Shown: positions 1-8,400, counted from the first letter of the stretch. The stretch is 9,427 bases of DNA from a bacterium (GCA_020048935.1 JAIFLS010000217.1:1-9427); one strand, 5' to 3'. The notes: a model not told the origin generated them from the letters alone. Translations and numbers: made by a program.

Positions 1-936
1 TCGCGGCTGCCGCTGGAGATCCTGCCGGAAATCAACCAGGGTGCCGCCAGAATGGCGTTGCATGGCTCCGGCTGCGAGATCCGCGGTATGCTGCCCGAGG
101 GCGGCGAGGCACGGGTGATCCTGCAGGCCATGGATAGCAACACCACGCCGCCCGTGGTCACGGTTTATCACGGCTGCTTCTGCGGCCAATCGGTGATTGC
201 CGGGCGGGAGCCGACGGAGATCGTCATCAAGCAGCCTGATCTGCTGGCCATGATGTCGAAGGCCAGCCGCGCGGCGGGGCATCCGTTCGATCCCCGGCTG
301 GTGCGGGTGCGGCTGCCGCCGATCCACCCGGTCCGCATCCTGTCCATCAACGGGGACCTGACCTATCCCGAGGCCGGGACGACCCCGTCGAGGACGCTGC
401 TCTGCTACGGGTCGTCGATCACGCACGGGGCCTGTGCGATTGCCCCGGAAGGCACCTATGCCGCACAGTGTGCCCGGCGTCTCGGCGCTGATCTCATCAA
501 CCTCGGCTTCGGCGGGGCCGCGCAGATGGACCGGGCGATTGCCGACCACATCGCCGCGCGCCAGGACTGGGATCTGGCGACGTTCGAGATGGGCATCAAT
601 GTGCTCGGCTGGCCCGTGGATAGGTTCCGCCAGGCGGTGGAGACGTTCGTCTCGATCGTTGCCGCCGCTCGACCGGACACGTTCATTGGCTGCATCGACA
701 TGTTCACCTACACCGGCGACTTCATCGAGAACGCCCCGAAGGCGGGTCCGTTCCGCCGGGCTGTGGCAGAGGTGGTCGAGCATCTGGCCTCGCCCTCCGT
801 TCGTCACATTGACGGACGGACACTCCTGGCCGATCCTGCCGGCCTGCGCACCGACATGGTCCACCCCGGCGATATCGGCATGCAGGAGATGGGGCAGAAC
901 CTGGCCGATTTCATTGGACTGACACGGGATAAATAA
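1..936 (+). CDS. SGNH/GDSL-family hydrolase (probable carbohydrate or lipid esterase), 5' end outside window
   Basis: A serine esterase of the SGNH (GDSL) superfamily; the substrate cannot be read from the sequence, but such enzymes often deacylate sugars or lipids. The frame is open from base 1 with no stop, and the codons before the first ATG (base 52) read as normal protein, so the true start lies upstream. Counting from that ATG, block I is YGSSIT at about 119-124, with Ser122 the likely nucleophile and Ser in place of the Asp of GDS. Block II is LGFGG at 151-155 (oxyanion glycine). Block III is EMGIN at 179-183 (Asn183). Block V is DMVHPGD at 268-274, giving the Asp268/His271 pair. All four SGNH residues are therefore present and the enzyme should be active. 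The roughly 115 residues before block I resemble the beta-rich N-terminal domain of GDSL_3-type lipases/acylhydrolases. No signal peptide can be judged because the N-terminus is missing. It ends TAA about 80 bp before ptsP. Confidence 0.85.
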   Translation, partial: SRLPLEILPEINQGAARMALHGSGCEIRGMLPEGGEARVILQAMDSNTTPPVVTVYHGCFCGQSVIAGREPTEIVIKQPDLLAMMSKASRAAGHPFDPRLVRVRLPPIHPVRILSINGDLTYPEAGTTPSRTLLCYGSSITHGACAIAPEGTYAAQCARRLGADLINLGFGGAAQMDRAIADHIAARQDWDLATFEMGINVLGWPVDRFRQAVETFVSIVAAARPDTFIGCIDMFTYTGDFIENAPKAGPFRRAVAEVVEHLASPSVRHIDGRTLLADPAGLRTDMVHPGDIGMQEMGQNLADFIGLTRDK

Positions 937-953
937 ACCTCGATCGCGTCGGC

Positions 954-971
954 CGCAAGGGCGGGCTTGCG
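954..971 (+). promoter_or_regulatory. Perfect 6-bp inverted repeat (CGCAAG / CTTGCG), operator or weak hairpin
   Basis: CGCAAG (954-959) and CTTGCG (966-971) are perfectly complementary around a six-base spacer GGCGGG. The element sits 18 bp after the hydrolase stop. No T-run follows (only TT and then a G-tract), so it is a poor intrinsic terminator. Its right arm covers most of the proposed -35 hexamer of ptsP, which makes an operator role at least as likely. A related GCAAG/CTTGC palindrome overlaps the -35 upstream of the branching enzyme (5389-5401). Confidence 0.4.
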
Positions 972-995
972 TTCGGGGGGGGATCCGTGTAGTCT
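967..995 (+). promoter_or_regulatory. Candidate sigma-70-type promoter of ptsP with poly-G spacer
   Basis: TTGCGT (967-972) is followed after 17 bp by TAGTCT (990-995), which keeps the TTG and TA...T core positions of -35 and -10 boxes. A start site would fall near 1002, just before the AGGAG ribosome binding site at 1007-1011. The spacer contains a run of eight G (975-982). The hexamers are only partial matches, so this is a prediction. It is supported by its position and by the similar TTGCGC/TATGAT pair upstream of the branching-enzyme gene. Confidence 0.4.
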
Positions 996-1006
996 TCCGC
1001 CAATAC

Positions 1007-1011
1007 AGGAG
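1007..1011 (+). promoter_or_regulatory. Ribosome binding site that selects the GTG start of ptsP
   Basis: AGGAG lies only one base before the ATG at 1013 but seven bases before the in-frame GTG at 1019. Seven is a normal Shine-Dalgarno spacing and one is not, so GTG 1019 is the better start. Confidence 0.6.
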
Positions 1012-1018
1012 AATGGGT

Positions 1019-3322
1019 GTGAGCGCGAAAACAGCGGAAGATCATTTTGGATTGCTGGCGGATATCGGCGAGATCAGTGCGCTGCTGTCGGATAGTCCTG
1101 ATTTGCAGGGTTTTCTGGATCGTTGTGTCGTCATGGTTGCCAACCACCTGACTGCCCAGGTCTGCTCGATCTACCTGTATGACGAGGACACGCGCATGCT
1201 GACGCTGCGGGCGACCCACGGCCTGTCAAAGGCGGCCGTGGGGCAGATCCGTCTCGCGATCGGCGAGGGCCTCGTCGGCAAGGCACTGAAGGAACTGCGC
1301 CCGATCTGCGTCGCGCACGCCAGCGACCACCCGGACTTCAAGTATTTCCCGGAGGCGGGGGAGGAACCCTACGATGCGTTCCTGGGGGTGCCGATCCAGC
1401 GCGGGGTCGAGAAGATCGGTATACTGGTGGTGCAGCGCCATGCGCGGGATCGCTTCAACAACGTGGAAGTGATGGCGATGCGGGCTCTGACCTCTCAACT
1501 GGCGACGGCGATCGAGACCGCCCGCACGTTGCTGCAGATGGCGGTGCCCGCAGAGGTGGCCGCGCCGGTGCCGCCACCGCCACGTGTCGTGCAGCGTTCC
1601 TTTTTCGTCAACGGCAATGCCGCCTCGCCGGGGTATGCCTGCGGCCCGAGCATCCAGTTCATGCGTCACCCGGTCGAGCGGATGCTCCAGCTCAGCCGAG
1701 AACACGAGGGGTCAGGCGGCAGCAGCGATGACGCGATGCTTGACCGGGCGATAGCCGCGACGCTGGGCCAGCTTGTCGAGATGCAGGAGGCGCTTGGGCG
1801 CAAGCTGCCCGAAGTGGCCTCGCTGATCTTCGAGGCCCATATGATGATGCTCAAGGACCGCTCGTTTGTCGGCGCGATGCGCGAGCGCATGCACAAGGGC
1901 GAATCCGCCGTCCGGGCGGTGGCGGAGGTGGCGACGCAATACATCGGCATCTTCGAGGCTAGCTCGCACGACTACGTGCGCGAGAAGGCGCGCGATGTCG
2001 AGGATCTGGCACTGCGGATGCTGACCAATCTGAACGGCGGGGACAGTGGAGTGGGGTCCGACTGGCGTGGGCGGATCGTGATCGCCAGGGAATTGCTGCC
2101 CTCGGACATCCTGAAGATCACGCTGGCCGATGTGGCAGGTATTATCCTGGTCGGAGGCGGGCTGACGTCGCACATCTCCATCCTGGTGCGCTCGCTCTCG
2201 ATCCCGATGATCGTGGCCGACGAGCTGTTGCTGGCCGGGGTGGCGGATGGCGACAAGGTCCTGCTGGATGCTGATGCGGGCAATGCCTATGTCAACCCTA
2301 CCCGCGACGTGATCGTGCGTTTCGAGGAGCGGGACCGGCTGCGCGACAAGGCGATCTTGCATGGCGCGGCGATGCGCGACGAGACCCGCATGAAAGACGG
2401 CACGCGGGTCAGGCTGCTCGCGAATATCAACCTGCTGAGCGAACTGGACATGGCGCTCGACCTGAAGGCGGAAGGCATCGGCCTTTACCGCACGGAATTC
2501 CCCTTCCTGATCCGCCAGGCGCTGCCGTCCGAGGAGGAGCAGTGCAAGGTGTACACGCGCCTGCTCACGCGGATGGGGGATCGCGAGGTGACGATCCGCA
2601 CGCTGGATGCCGGCGGCGACAAGATGATGGACTACCTGAACGACGGAGCCGAGCCGAATCCGGCCCTCGGCTTGCGTTCGACCCGGCTGCTGCTGCGCCA
2701 CCGCGATATTTTCGACCAGCAGCTTCGTGCCATCCTGCGCGCGGGAACCGGTCGCGAGCGGCTGCGGATCATGTTCCCGATGATCTGCTCGCTGGACGAG
2801 TTCCGGCAGGCCAAGGGTATTGCCGAGGAGTGCATCGAGGCGCTGGCGGCCGAGACCGGCGATGGGGTGACCCGCCCGGAGATCGGCATGATGGTGGAAT
2901 TGCCGTCGGTGGTCGATCTGGCGGATGCCTTCGCCCGCGAGGCGGATTTCTTCTCGATCGGGACCAACGATTTTATCCAGTACATGCTCGGGGTCGACCG
3001 TGCGAATGCGCGGGTGTTCGAGTACTACTGCCCGCACCATCCGGCGGTGCTGCGCGGGCTCAAGCGGGTGGTCGATGCGGCGAAGCACCGCAAGATCGAG
3101 TGTTCGGTATGCGGCGAGATGGCCCACGATGTGCGCTATGTGCCATTCTTCCTGGGGATCGGCATCCGCTGCCTGAGCGTGGACCCGCATTACCTGCCGG
3201 AGGTACAGCAGTGCGTGCTGGGCTGGACCGAGGAGTCCGCGGCCGCCTATGCCGCCTCGCTACTGGCTGAGAACGTCATCTCGGACATCGAGAAGCGGCT
3301 GCTGGACAAGGCCCCGGTTTAA
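1019..3322 (+). CDS. ptsP: GAF-domain phosphoenolpyruvate-protein phosphotransferase (enzyme I-Ntr, PtsP)
   Basis: Cytoplasmic enzyme that takes phosphate from phosphoenolpyruvate onto a histidine and passes it to HPr/NPr; the first step of the nitrogen PTS, a regulatory phosphorelay. Numbering is from the ATG at 1013; subtract 2 for the preferred GTG. A sensory GAF domain occupies about 20-170, followed by a proline-rich linker (PVPPPP, 185-190). The PEP-utiliser N-terminal, HPr-binding helical domain covers about 200-325. The swivelling domain follows, with the phospho-acceptor His387 in GGGLTSHIS. The C-terminal PEP-binding barrel begins near 460: LYRTEFPF at 491, RTLDAGGDK at 529, NPALGLRSTR at 549, GMMVELPS at 625, SIGTNDFIQY at 648, and the catalytic Cys700 in CGEMA. 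All key residues are present and the length (767-769 aa) is normal for GAF-type EI. No HPr or EIIA gene is visible in the window. Its stop overlaps that of the convergent branching-enzyme gene. Confidence 0.95.
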   Translation: MSAKTAEDHFGLLADIGEISALLSDSPDLQGFLDRCVVMVANHLTAQVCSIYLYDEDTRMLTLRATHGLSKAAVGQIRLAIGEGLVGKALKELRPICVAHASDHPDFKYFPEAGEEPYDAFLGVPIQRGVEKIGILVVQRHARDRFNNVEVMAMRALTSQLATAIETARTLLQMAVPAEVAAPVPPPPRVVQRSFFVNGNAASPGYACGPSIQFMRHPVERMLQLSREHEGSGGSSDDAMLDRAIAATLGQLVEMQEALGRKLPEVASLIFEAHMMMLKDRSFVGAMRERMHKGESAVRAVAEVATQYIGIFEASSHDYVREKARDVEDLALRMLTNLNGGDSGVGSDWRGRIVIARELLPSDILKITLADVAGIILVGGGLTSHISILVRSLSIPMIVADELLLAGVADGDKVLLDADAGNAYVNPTRDVIVRFEERDRLRDKAILHGAAMRDETRMKDGTRVRLLANINLLSELDMALDLKAEGIGLYRTEFPFLIRQALPSEEEQCKVYTRLLTRMGDREVTIRTLDAGGDKMMDYLNDGAEPNPALGLRSTRLLLRHRDIFDQQLRAILRAGTGRERLRIMFPMICSLDEFRQAKGIAEECIEALAAETGDGVTRPEIGMMVELPSVVDLADAFAREADFFSIGTNDFIQYMLGVDRANARVFEYYCPHHPAVLRGLKRVVDAAKHRKIECSVCGEMAHDVRYVPFFLGIGIRCLSVDPHYLPEVQQCVLGWTEESAAAYAASLLAENVISDIEKRLLDKAPV

Positions 3323-3323
3323 A
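3318..3323. other. Shared stop palindrome TTTAAA between convergent genes
   Basis: ptsP stops with TAA at 3320-3322 on the plus strand. The branching-enzyme gene stops with TAA reading 3321-3319 on the minus strand. Both stops are made from one TTTAAA palindrome, so the two coding regions overlap by four bases. No spacer exists in which a conventional bidirectional terminator could sit, and each transcript must run at least briefly into the opposite coding region. Confidence 0.9.
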
Positions 3324-5355
3324 GCCGCTGTAGGACAAGTGCCGTTCTCGCCGGCAGGTATAATTTGATCATCAGGCGCGTTGTCTCGCCGTCCGTTACC
3401 GCGGACGGGAAGAACCGCTGGTCCGCCGTGATCCGGTCATGCCCGCCGAAACGCGGCTCGTCACTGTTCAGCAACAGGTGGTAGGTGCCGGCGGGAACTT
3501 CAATGCCGTAGTCGGTGAACGAGACGGCCGGGCTGAAGTTGAAAGCGAACAGCAGGTTCCCGCGCGAGAACGCTATCACCTTGTCGCCGTCATGCAGGCA
3601 ATGTGCATCGGGCCGTGAGGCGGGGGCGGGATGCGCGCGCAGCAGGGCGAGCATGGCCGCGTCGAAATCGGCCAGCGCATGGTAGCGCAGGTCCGGATTG
3701 TCCCGCAGGCTCCACTGGCGGCGCGCGTAGTGGTAGGACCAGCCGTTGCCCTCGCGCGGGAAATCGATCCACTCCGGGTGCCCGAACTCGTTGCCCATGA
3801 AATTGAGATAGCCGCCGACGGCGGTCGAGGCCGTCACCAGCCGGATGAGCTTGTGCAGCGCGATGCCGCGATCAACCGCAAGACTCTCGCTCTGCTTCGA
3901 CATGCCGTCGTACATCGCGGCATCGACAAGCTCGAAGATCATCGTCTTGTCGCCGACAATCGCCTGGTCGTGGCTTTCCACGTAGCTGACGGTTTTCTCT
4001 TCGGGGCGCCGGTCGTTGAGATGGTGCCAGAGGTTGTGCATGTTCCAGTCCTCGTCCTTCTGCTTGCGGACAAGCTGGAACCAGCAGTCCGGCAGTCCCA
4101 TCGCCAGCCGCAGGTCGAAACCGATGCCGCCCTCGGCGACCGGGGCGCAGAGCCCGGGCATGCCGCTGACGTCCTCGGCGACGGTCAGCGCGGACGGCAG
4201 CACGTCATGGATCAGCTTGTTGGCCAGGGTCAGGTAGGCCAGCGCATCGTCATCGACCGAGCCGTTGAAATAGTCGTCGTAGGTGGCAAAGGCGGGGCCG
4301 AGACCATGGTGATGGTAGAGCATGCTGGTGATGCCGTCGAAGCGGTAGCCGTCGAGGCGGTACTCGTCGAGCCAGAAACGGCAGTTCGAGAGCAGGAAAT
4401 GCAGGACCTCCGGCTTGCCGTAGTCGAAGCAGCGGCTGCCCCATGCCGGGTGGTGGCCGCGCGGGCCGTCGTGGAAATACTGGAAGGGGGTGCCGTCGAG
4501 GCGTGAGAGTCCCTCGGCCTCGTTGCTGACGGCGTGGGAATGGACCAGGTCCATGATCACGGAAATCCCCATGCCGTGGGCCTCGTCGATCAGCGCCTTC
4601 AGTGCCTCGGGTGTGCCAAAGCGCGACGAGGCGGCGAAGAAGCTGGAGACATGGTAGCCGAACGAGCCGTAGTAGGGATGCTCCTGGATCGCCATCAGCT
4701 GGATAGTGTTGTAGCCGCCGGCCTTGATGCGCGGCAGGATATGGCTGCGGAACTCGTCGTACGTGCCGACACGCGGTTCCTCCTGGGCCATGCCGACGTG
4801 GCATTCGTAGATGGTCGCGGTCGCGGGGCGTGTCGGCCGCGGATGGTGCCATTTGTAGGGGGCGTCGGGCGTCCAGACCTGCGCACTGAACAAGTTGGTG
4901 GTGTGGTCCTGCACCACGCGCCGGGCGAAGGCGGGGATGCGCTCGCCGCCGCCATGATCCCAGGAGACCCGCAGCTTGTAGTGGTCGCCGTGGTGCAGGG
5001 AGGCGGCTGGCAGGCACCATTCCCAGTCGCCTTTGGCGTTGAGGCGCCGCCCTGCGAAGGCGGGCGTCGACTGCCAGTTGTTGAAATCGCCGACGAGATG
5101 CATGGCCGTGGCATTGGGTGCCCACTCGCGCAGGATCCACTCGTCGCCGCGGCGGTGCAGGCCGTAGTACTCATGCGCGGCGGCGAAGTCGGCAAGCGCC
5201 AGCTTCCCCCCGGTCAGGTGCGCCTCCATCCAGGTGGCATGATCCGCGCGCTGCAGCAGCAGGGCGCGGAACGGTGCCAGCCAGGGATCCTTGGAGATGA
5301 AGGCAGGTGCGGCGGCTTCTCCGGTTATCGACTCTGTGGCGACGGGTGTTTTCAT
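3319..5355 (-). CDS. glgB: 1,4-alpha-glucan (glycogen) branching enzyme, eukaryote-like GH13_8 type
   Basis: Cleaves alpha-1,4-glucan chains and reattaches them by alpha-1,6 bonds, making branches in glycogen; cytoplasmic. Numbering is from the ATG at 5355 (678 aa). A CBM48-like N-terminal module (HEYYGLHRR near 61, LVGDFNNW near 87) precedes a GH13 barrel. Conserved regions are DLVHSHA (Asp269-His274), DGYRFDG with nucleophile Asp340, AEDVSGMP with acid/base Glu394, and ESHDQ with His462/Asp463. A beta C-terminal domain follows. Blocks such as YLNFMGNEFGHPEW and SYHYARRQW, and the KDEDWNM segment, closely match animal and fungal branching enzymes as I remember them, rather than E. coli GlgB. 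The frame is open to 5568, but that extension overlaps the ligase gene and reads as random sequence. ATGs at 5367 and 5364 lie in the proposed -10 box, and no Shine-Dalgarno precedes any of the three ATGs, so a leaderless start at 5355 is favoured. Confidence 0.93.
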   Translation of the reverse strand: MKTPVATESITGEAAAPAFISKDPWLAPFRALLLQRADHATWMEAHLTGGKLALADFAAAHEYYGLHRRGDEWILREWAPNATAMHLVGDFNNWQSTPAFAGRRLNAKGDWEWCLPAASLHHGDHYKLRVSWDHGGGERIPAFARRVVQDHTTNLFSAQVWTPDAPYKWHHPRPTRPATATIYECHVGMAQEEPRVGTYDEFRSHILPRIKAGGYNTIQLMAIQEHPYYGSFGYHVSSFFAASSRFGTPEALKALIDEAHGMGISVIMDLVHSHAVSNEAEGLSRLDGTPFQYFHDGPRGHHPAWGSRCFDYGKPEVLHFLLSNCRFWLDEYRLDGYRFDGITSMLYHHHGLGPAFATYDDYFNGSVDDDALAYLTLANKLIHDVLPSALTVAEDVSGMPGLCAPVAEGGIGFDLRLAMGLPDCWFQLVRKQKDEDWNMHNLWHHLNDRRPEEKTVSYVESHDQAIVGDKTMIFELVDAAMYDGMSKQSESLAVDRGIALHKLIRLVTASTAVGGYLNFMGNEFGHPEWIDFPREGNGWSYHYARRQWSLRDNPDLRYHALADFDAAMLALLRAHPAPASRPDAHCLHDGDKVIAFSRGNLLFAFNFSPAVSFTDYGIEVPAGTYHLLLNSDEPRFGGHDRITADQRFFPSAVTDGETTRLMIKLYLPARTALVLQRL

Positions 5356-5362
5356 AGGCGGC

Positions 5363-5392
5363 ATCATAGACCAGGCAGCCTGGGTAGCGCAA
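5363..5392 (-). promoter_or_regulatory. Candidate promoter of the branching-enzyme gene, positioned for a leaderless transcript
   Basis: On the minus strand TTGCGC (5392-5387) is followed after 18 bp by TATGAT (5368-5363), a five-of-six match to the -10 consensus. A start seven or eight bases further on falls at 5356-5355, which is the A of the ATG at 5355. This fits the absence of a Shine-Dalgarno before that ATG. The promoter lies in the gap between ligase stop and branching-enzyme start, so the latter need not depend on ligase transcription. Confidence 0.5.
5371..5383. repeat. Perfect 13-bp palindrome inside the promoter spacer (operator candidate)
   Basis: CCAGGC-A-GCCTGG is a perfect six-base inverted repeat around one base. 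It lies entirely between the proposed -35 and -10 boxes of the branching-enzyme promoter, a classic location for a repressor site or for a MerR-type activator that acts on spacer geometry. As RNA it could also form a CCAGG-CTG-CCTGG hairpin if transcription enters from the ligase gene. Confidence 0.45.
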
Positions 5393-5401
5393 GCATCTTG
5401 C
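5389..5401. repeat. Perfect 13-bp palindrome GCAAG-CAT-CTTGC overlapping the -35 box
   Basis: GCAAG (5389-5393) and CTTGC (5397-5401) form a perfect five-base inverted repeat around CAT. On the minus strand one arm supplies part of the TTGCGC -35 hexamer. The same arms, with a six-base instead of three-base centre, overlap the -35 box of ptsP (954-971). Confidence 0.4.
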
Positions 5402-5446
5402 AGGTGCCCAGGACTTATGCTCGACGGCCGGGCGAGGCGCCACGAC

Positions 5447-8400
5447 CTAATTACCGATGCTTTCAGGCGTCCGGCGCAGCGATTTCCAGTTGTGGATATT
5501 GCAGAGGGGGAGTCCCTCGATCGAAGGCAGCCAGACACCGGTCGAGTGGCGACGCAGCCCGATTTCAAGATGTTCGCTTAAGGCGGCGAGGGGTGGGATC
5601 GGGGTTGTGGCGTGGAAGACCTTGCCGACCGGTGGCGCACCGACGGCGAAGGCGCGTCCGAAAGCCTGCGTGAACTGGAAGGCGGCCGACGCGACATGCG
5701 CATGCTGGTCGTCGAGGAACATGAGGACGGCCTGCAGATCCGAGGGGACGCGGGCGGGGAACCGCCAGTAGGTATGCATGGTGTCCTCGCGGATCGAAAA
5801 GCCGATGAAGACGGCCTGACCGCCCAGCAATTGCATGTCAAGGCGGTGATCGGGCTGCTCATCGGGATCGTCCGAGGGGGGAGGCGGCGGCTGGAAGGGG
5901 GCAAGGACATTGGCGATCGTGCCGGTGCTCTCGCCATGCTGTTCCATCAGCGTTGCCAGTTCGCGGGCGTGCGGTTCATCGAGTCCGCGGGTCTCCTGCA
6001 ACTTTCGCAGGTTCAGGTAGCGGAAGCGTTGGGCGACCGCCTCGTCGCGGGCATTCTGCTCCAGCTTGCTTTCAATATCTCGCTTCAGCACGGACTGTCG
6101 GGCCGCGGCGCTTGCCCGGTAGGCATCGAACTGATGCTGCCGCAGGTGCCAGCGCGCGCGTTCGCGGTTCAGTTGAGCTCGGTAGCTATCCATCAACGCC
6201 GCTTCCTGTGCTCGGTCGCGAAAGCCTCCGGCGGAGAGGCGTCCCGCTTCGATTGCCGATTTTAGCATGCCAAGGGCGCGTATCGCGGAAGGAGCCAGGT
6301 TCTTGCTGTTATAGAAGTGAAAGAGTTGAATCGCGGCATCAGCGGGCAGGGGGCCGACGGCGTCCAGCACGGTGAAGGCATCCAGGCCGAGGCGAGACCA
6401 CGCATCGAGAATGGGTTCCAGGCGGCTCTCGCCAAGATGCAGCAGGCGAAGGCCGGTCGCCATGGCGGCACGTTGGGCCACGGCCATTTGCGCGGGGGTC
6501 TCGACGGTGGAAAGGGCGTCTGCCAGCCGGGTAAGGGCCGTGAGCAAAAGGTGATGGATCGTACTATCATTCGGGGCCTTTTCACTTGCCTTCTGAATGA
6601 GAGCAAGCGTCCGGTCGATCATGGTGATGGTGTCGTCAGTACTGGCTGTCAGCGTCGCGAGACGCGCGGTGATAATAGCGGCCTCGGCAGCAACGTCGGC
6701 ATTGTCAGGTGCCAGCCGGTATGCCTTGTCGATCACCTGCTGCGCCGTCATCAGCAGGCGGTGTTCATCCACGCGCATCACGATCCGCATCTGGCTGGCG
6801 ACAGTATGGGCAGGTACATCTGCGTTCCTCGCCTGCGCGTTCACGATGGCGTCAGCGAGTAGCCGATCAATATCGATGACCAGCGCCTTCGCCAGGAGCT
6901 TGTGCACCTCGGCGGATTCCGGTGCCAACCGGCTGGCCATGCGCAGCCGCTTGAGAGCCTGCTCGCCGGTCAGTTCCGGCACCGGTAGCCAGAAGTACAG
7001 CGAGGATTCGCCGATCATCGCGGCGAATCCCTGATCCATCAGGGTGGCAGCGGTTGCCAGACGAAGCTGGTTGGCCGCAAGCAGGCAGCAGAGCATGACG
7101 GCCGCCAGGCGGCGGGCCGGGCGGGACTTGGCGGGTGCATGCTCGCCGCTGGGGCGCGACAACGCGACACCGAGCAGGCAGAAGAACAGGGCGGCGACGC
7201 CGGGACGCGAGGTCAGGTTGAAATCCACGGCGGCATGGATCAGACCGGCGACAACCGACAATAGCGCCGCGCGGCGCAGCCAGACCGATTCGCCCTCGCG
7301 GTCAGGCAGTAGGTGGCGGGCGGCACTGGCCATGGCGAGCGCGAATGCCGTCAGCAGCAGGAGCAGGCCGGGGATGCCGGTCTCGCTCATGATCTCCAGG
7401 TAATCGTTGTGCGCATGATAGACCCGTAAGCTGCCGTAGCCCGCAGGCTGGAACGGCAGGAACGCTTCGGCAAACCCGCCGGGGCCGACACCGAGCGGAT
7501 GCTGCGCCACCATTTTTATAACGGCCTGCCAGGTGTGGGTTCGCGGCAGGGCGGCCTGCTGTACGGTCTCGAGCTCCTTGAGTCTCTGCAGGGTGACCGC
7601 GTACGTGCCGCCGACCCCGATTGCCAGCACCAACAGGGTAACCAGGATGGCGGTCACGACTGGCTGCCGGTCGCGTTGCCGCCGCCGGTCGCGGTTGCGC
7701 ACGAACCAGGCGCAGAGGCACAACAGCGCGACCAGCGCGGCGCTGATCGCGCCGCGCGAGCCCGAGAGCAGCAGCGCCACGACCTGCACGAGGGTGGCCA
7801 GCATCCAGAGGATGGCGGTCAGCAGGCAGTAGTCCTCAAGCCTGGCATCGTGCAGGATGCGCGAGCGGCATTGCCGGATATGCTTGCCGGCATGGATCAT
7901 GGCCAGTTGCGCCATGGCGAGCGTCGGCGGCAGGCTCAAGGCCAGCAGCCCGCCCATGGAATTGCCGCTGGAAAAGGTGCCGGCGGCCCTGGGCCCGATG
8001 ACGAACTTGCTGTAGACACCGAGCGGAACATAGAGGCCGATCACGCCGACCACGGCCTGGGCGCTGGCGATGATGGCAATGCCGGTGACCAGCACGCGCA
8101 ACACCTGCGTGCGGCTGGCAAAACGCCGGGTGGCACCGGTCAGTGCCGTCCATGCACACCAAAGGAAAAGCGTGGTCGAGAAGACGGGCAGGCTTCCACC
8201 CGTTCCGTGGATTAATCCCTTGCACGCATGAATGAGCGCGATCAGGACCGTCCAGCCGAAGAAGAGGGCGAAGAAGCGGCTTCCGGCGATAGAGGGAAGC
8301 GGCGCCGCACGTCGCCGGGCGGACCACCAGAGCAGGTAGCCTGCAAGCGTCAGGCAGAGCAGGCCGGTGAGCGTCTGTGCCCATAGCGCCACCCCGCCGT

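Noticed and set aside
954..982. Rho-independent terminator after the SGNH hydrolase
   Set aside because: A short 6-bp stem followed by TT and a G-run, not a T-run.
1712..3190. Long open frame (492 codons) antisense to ptsP
   Set aside because: It mirrors a well-conserved enzyme gene. Its composition (rich in Arg, His, Gln, Asp) is that of a GC-rich shadow frame, and no family features are visible.
5356..5568. N-terminal extension of the branching enzyme up to 5568
   Set aside because: It overlaps the ligase 3' end and the promoter-like gap. The extra 71 residues look like random Arg/Ser-rich translation, and the family N-terminus begins near the ATG at 5355.
4534..5673. Open frame of 379 codons on the plus strand, antisense to the branching enzyme and ligase end
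   Set aside because: It crosses two real genes and the promoter gap, with low-complexity Arg/Gly-rich translation; a shadow of high GC content.
7499..8215. Open frame of 238 codons antisense to the ligase membrane region
   Set aside because: Gly/Gln/His-rich shadow translation opposite conserved Wzy_C membrane segments.
8390..8392. GTG at 8392 as ligase start
   Set aside because: In-frame codons upstream encode the rest of an obvious first membrane helix, and a good GGAGG lies further upstream. No well-spaced ribosome binding site precedes this GTG.
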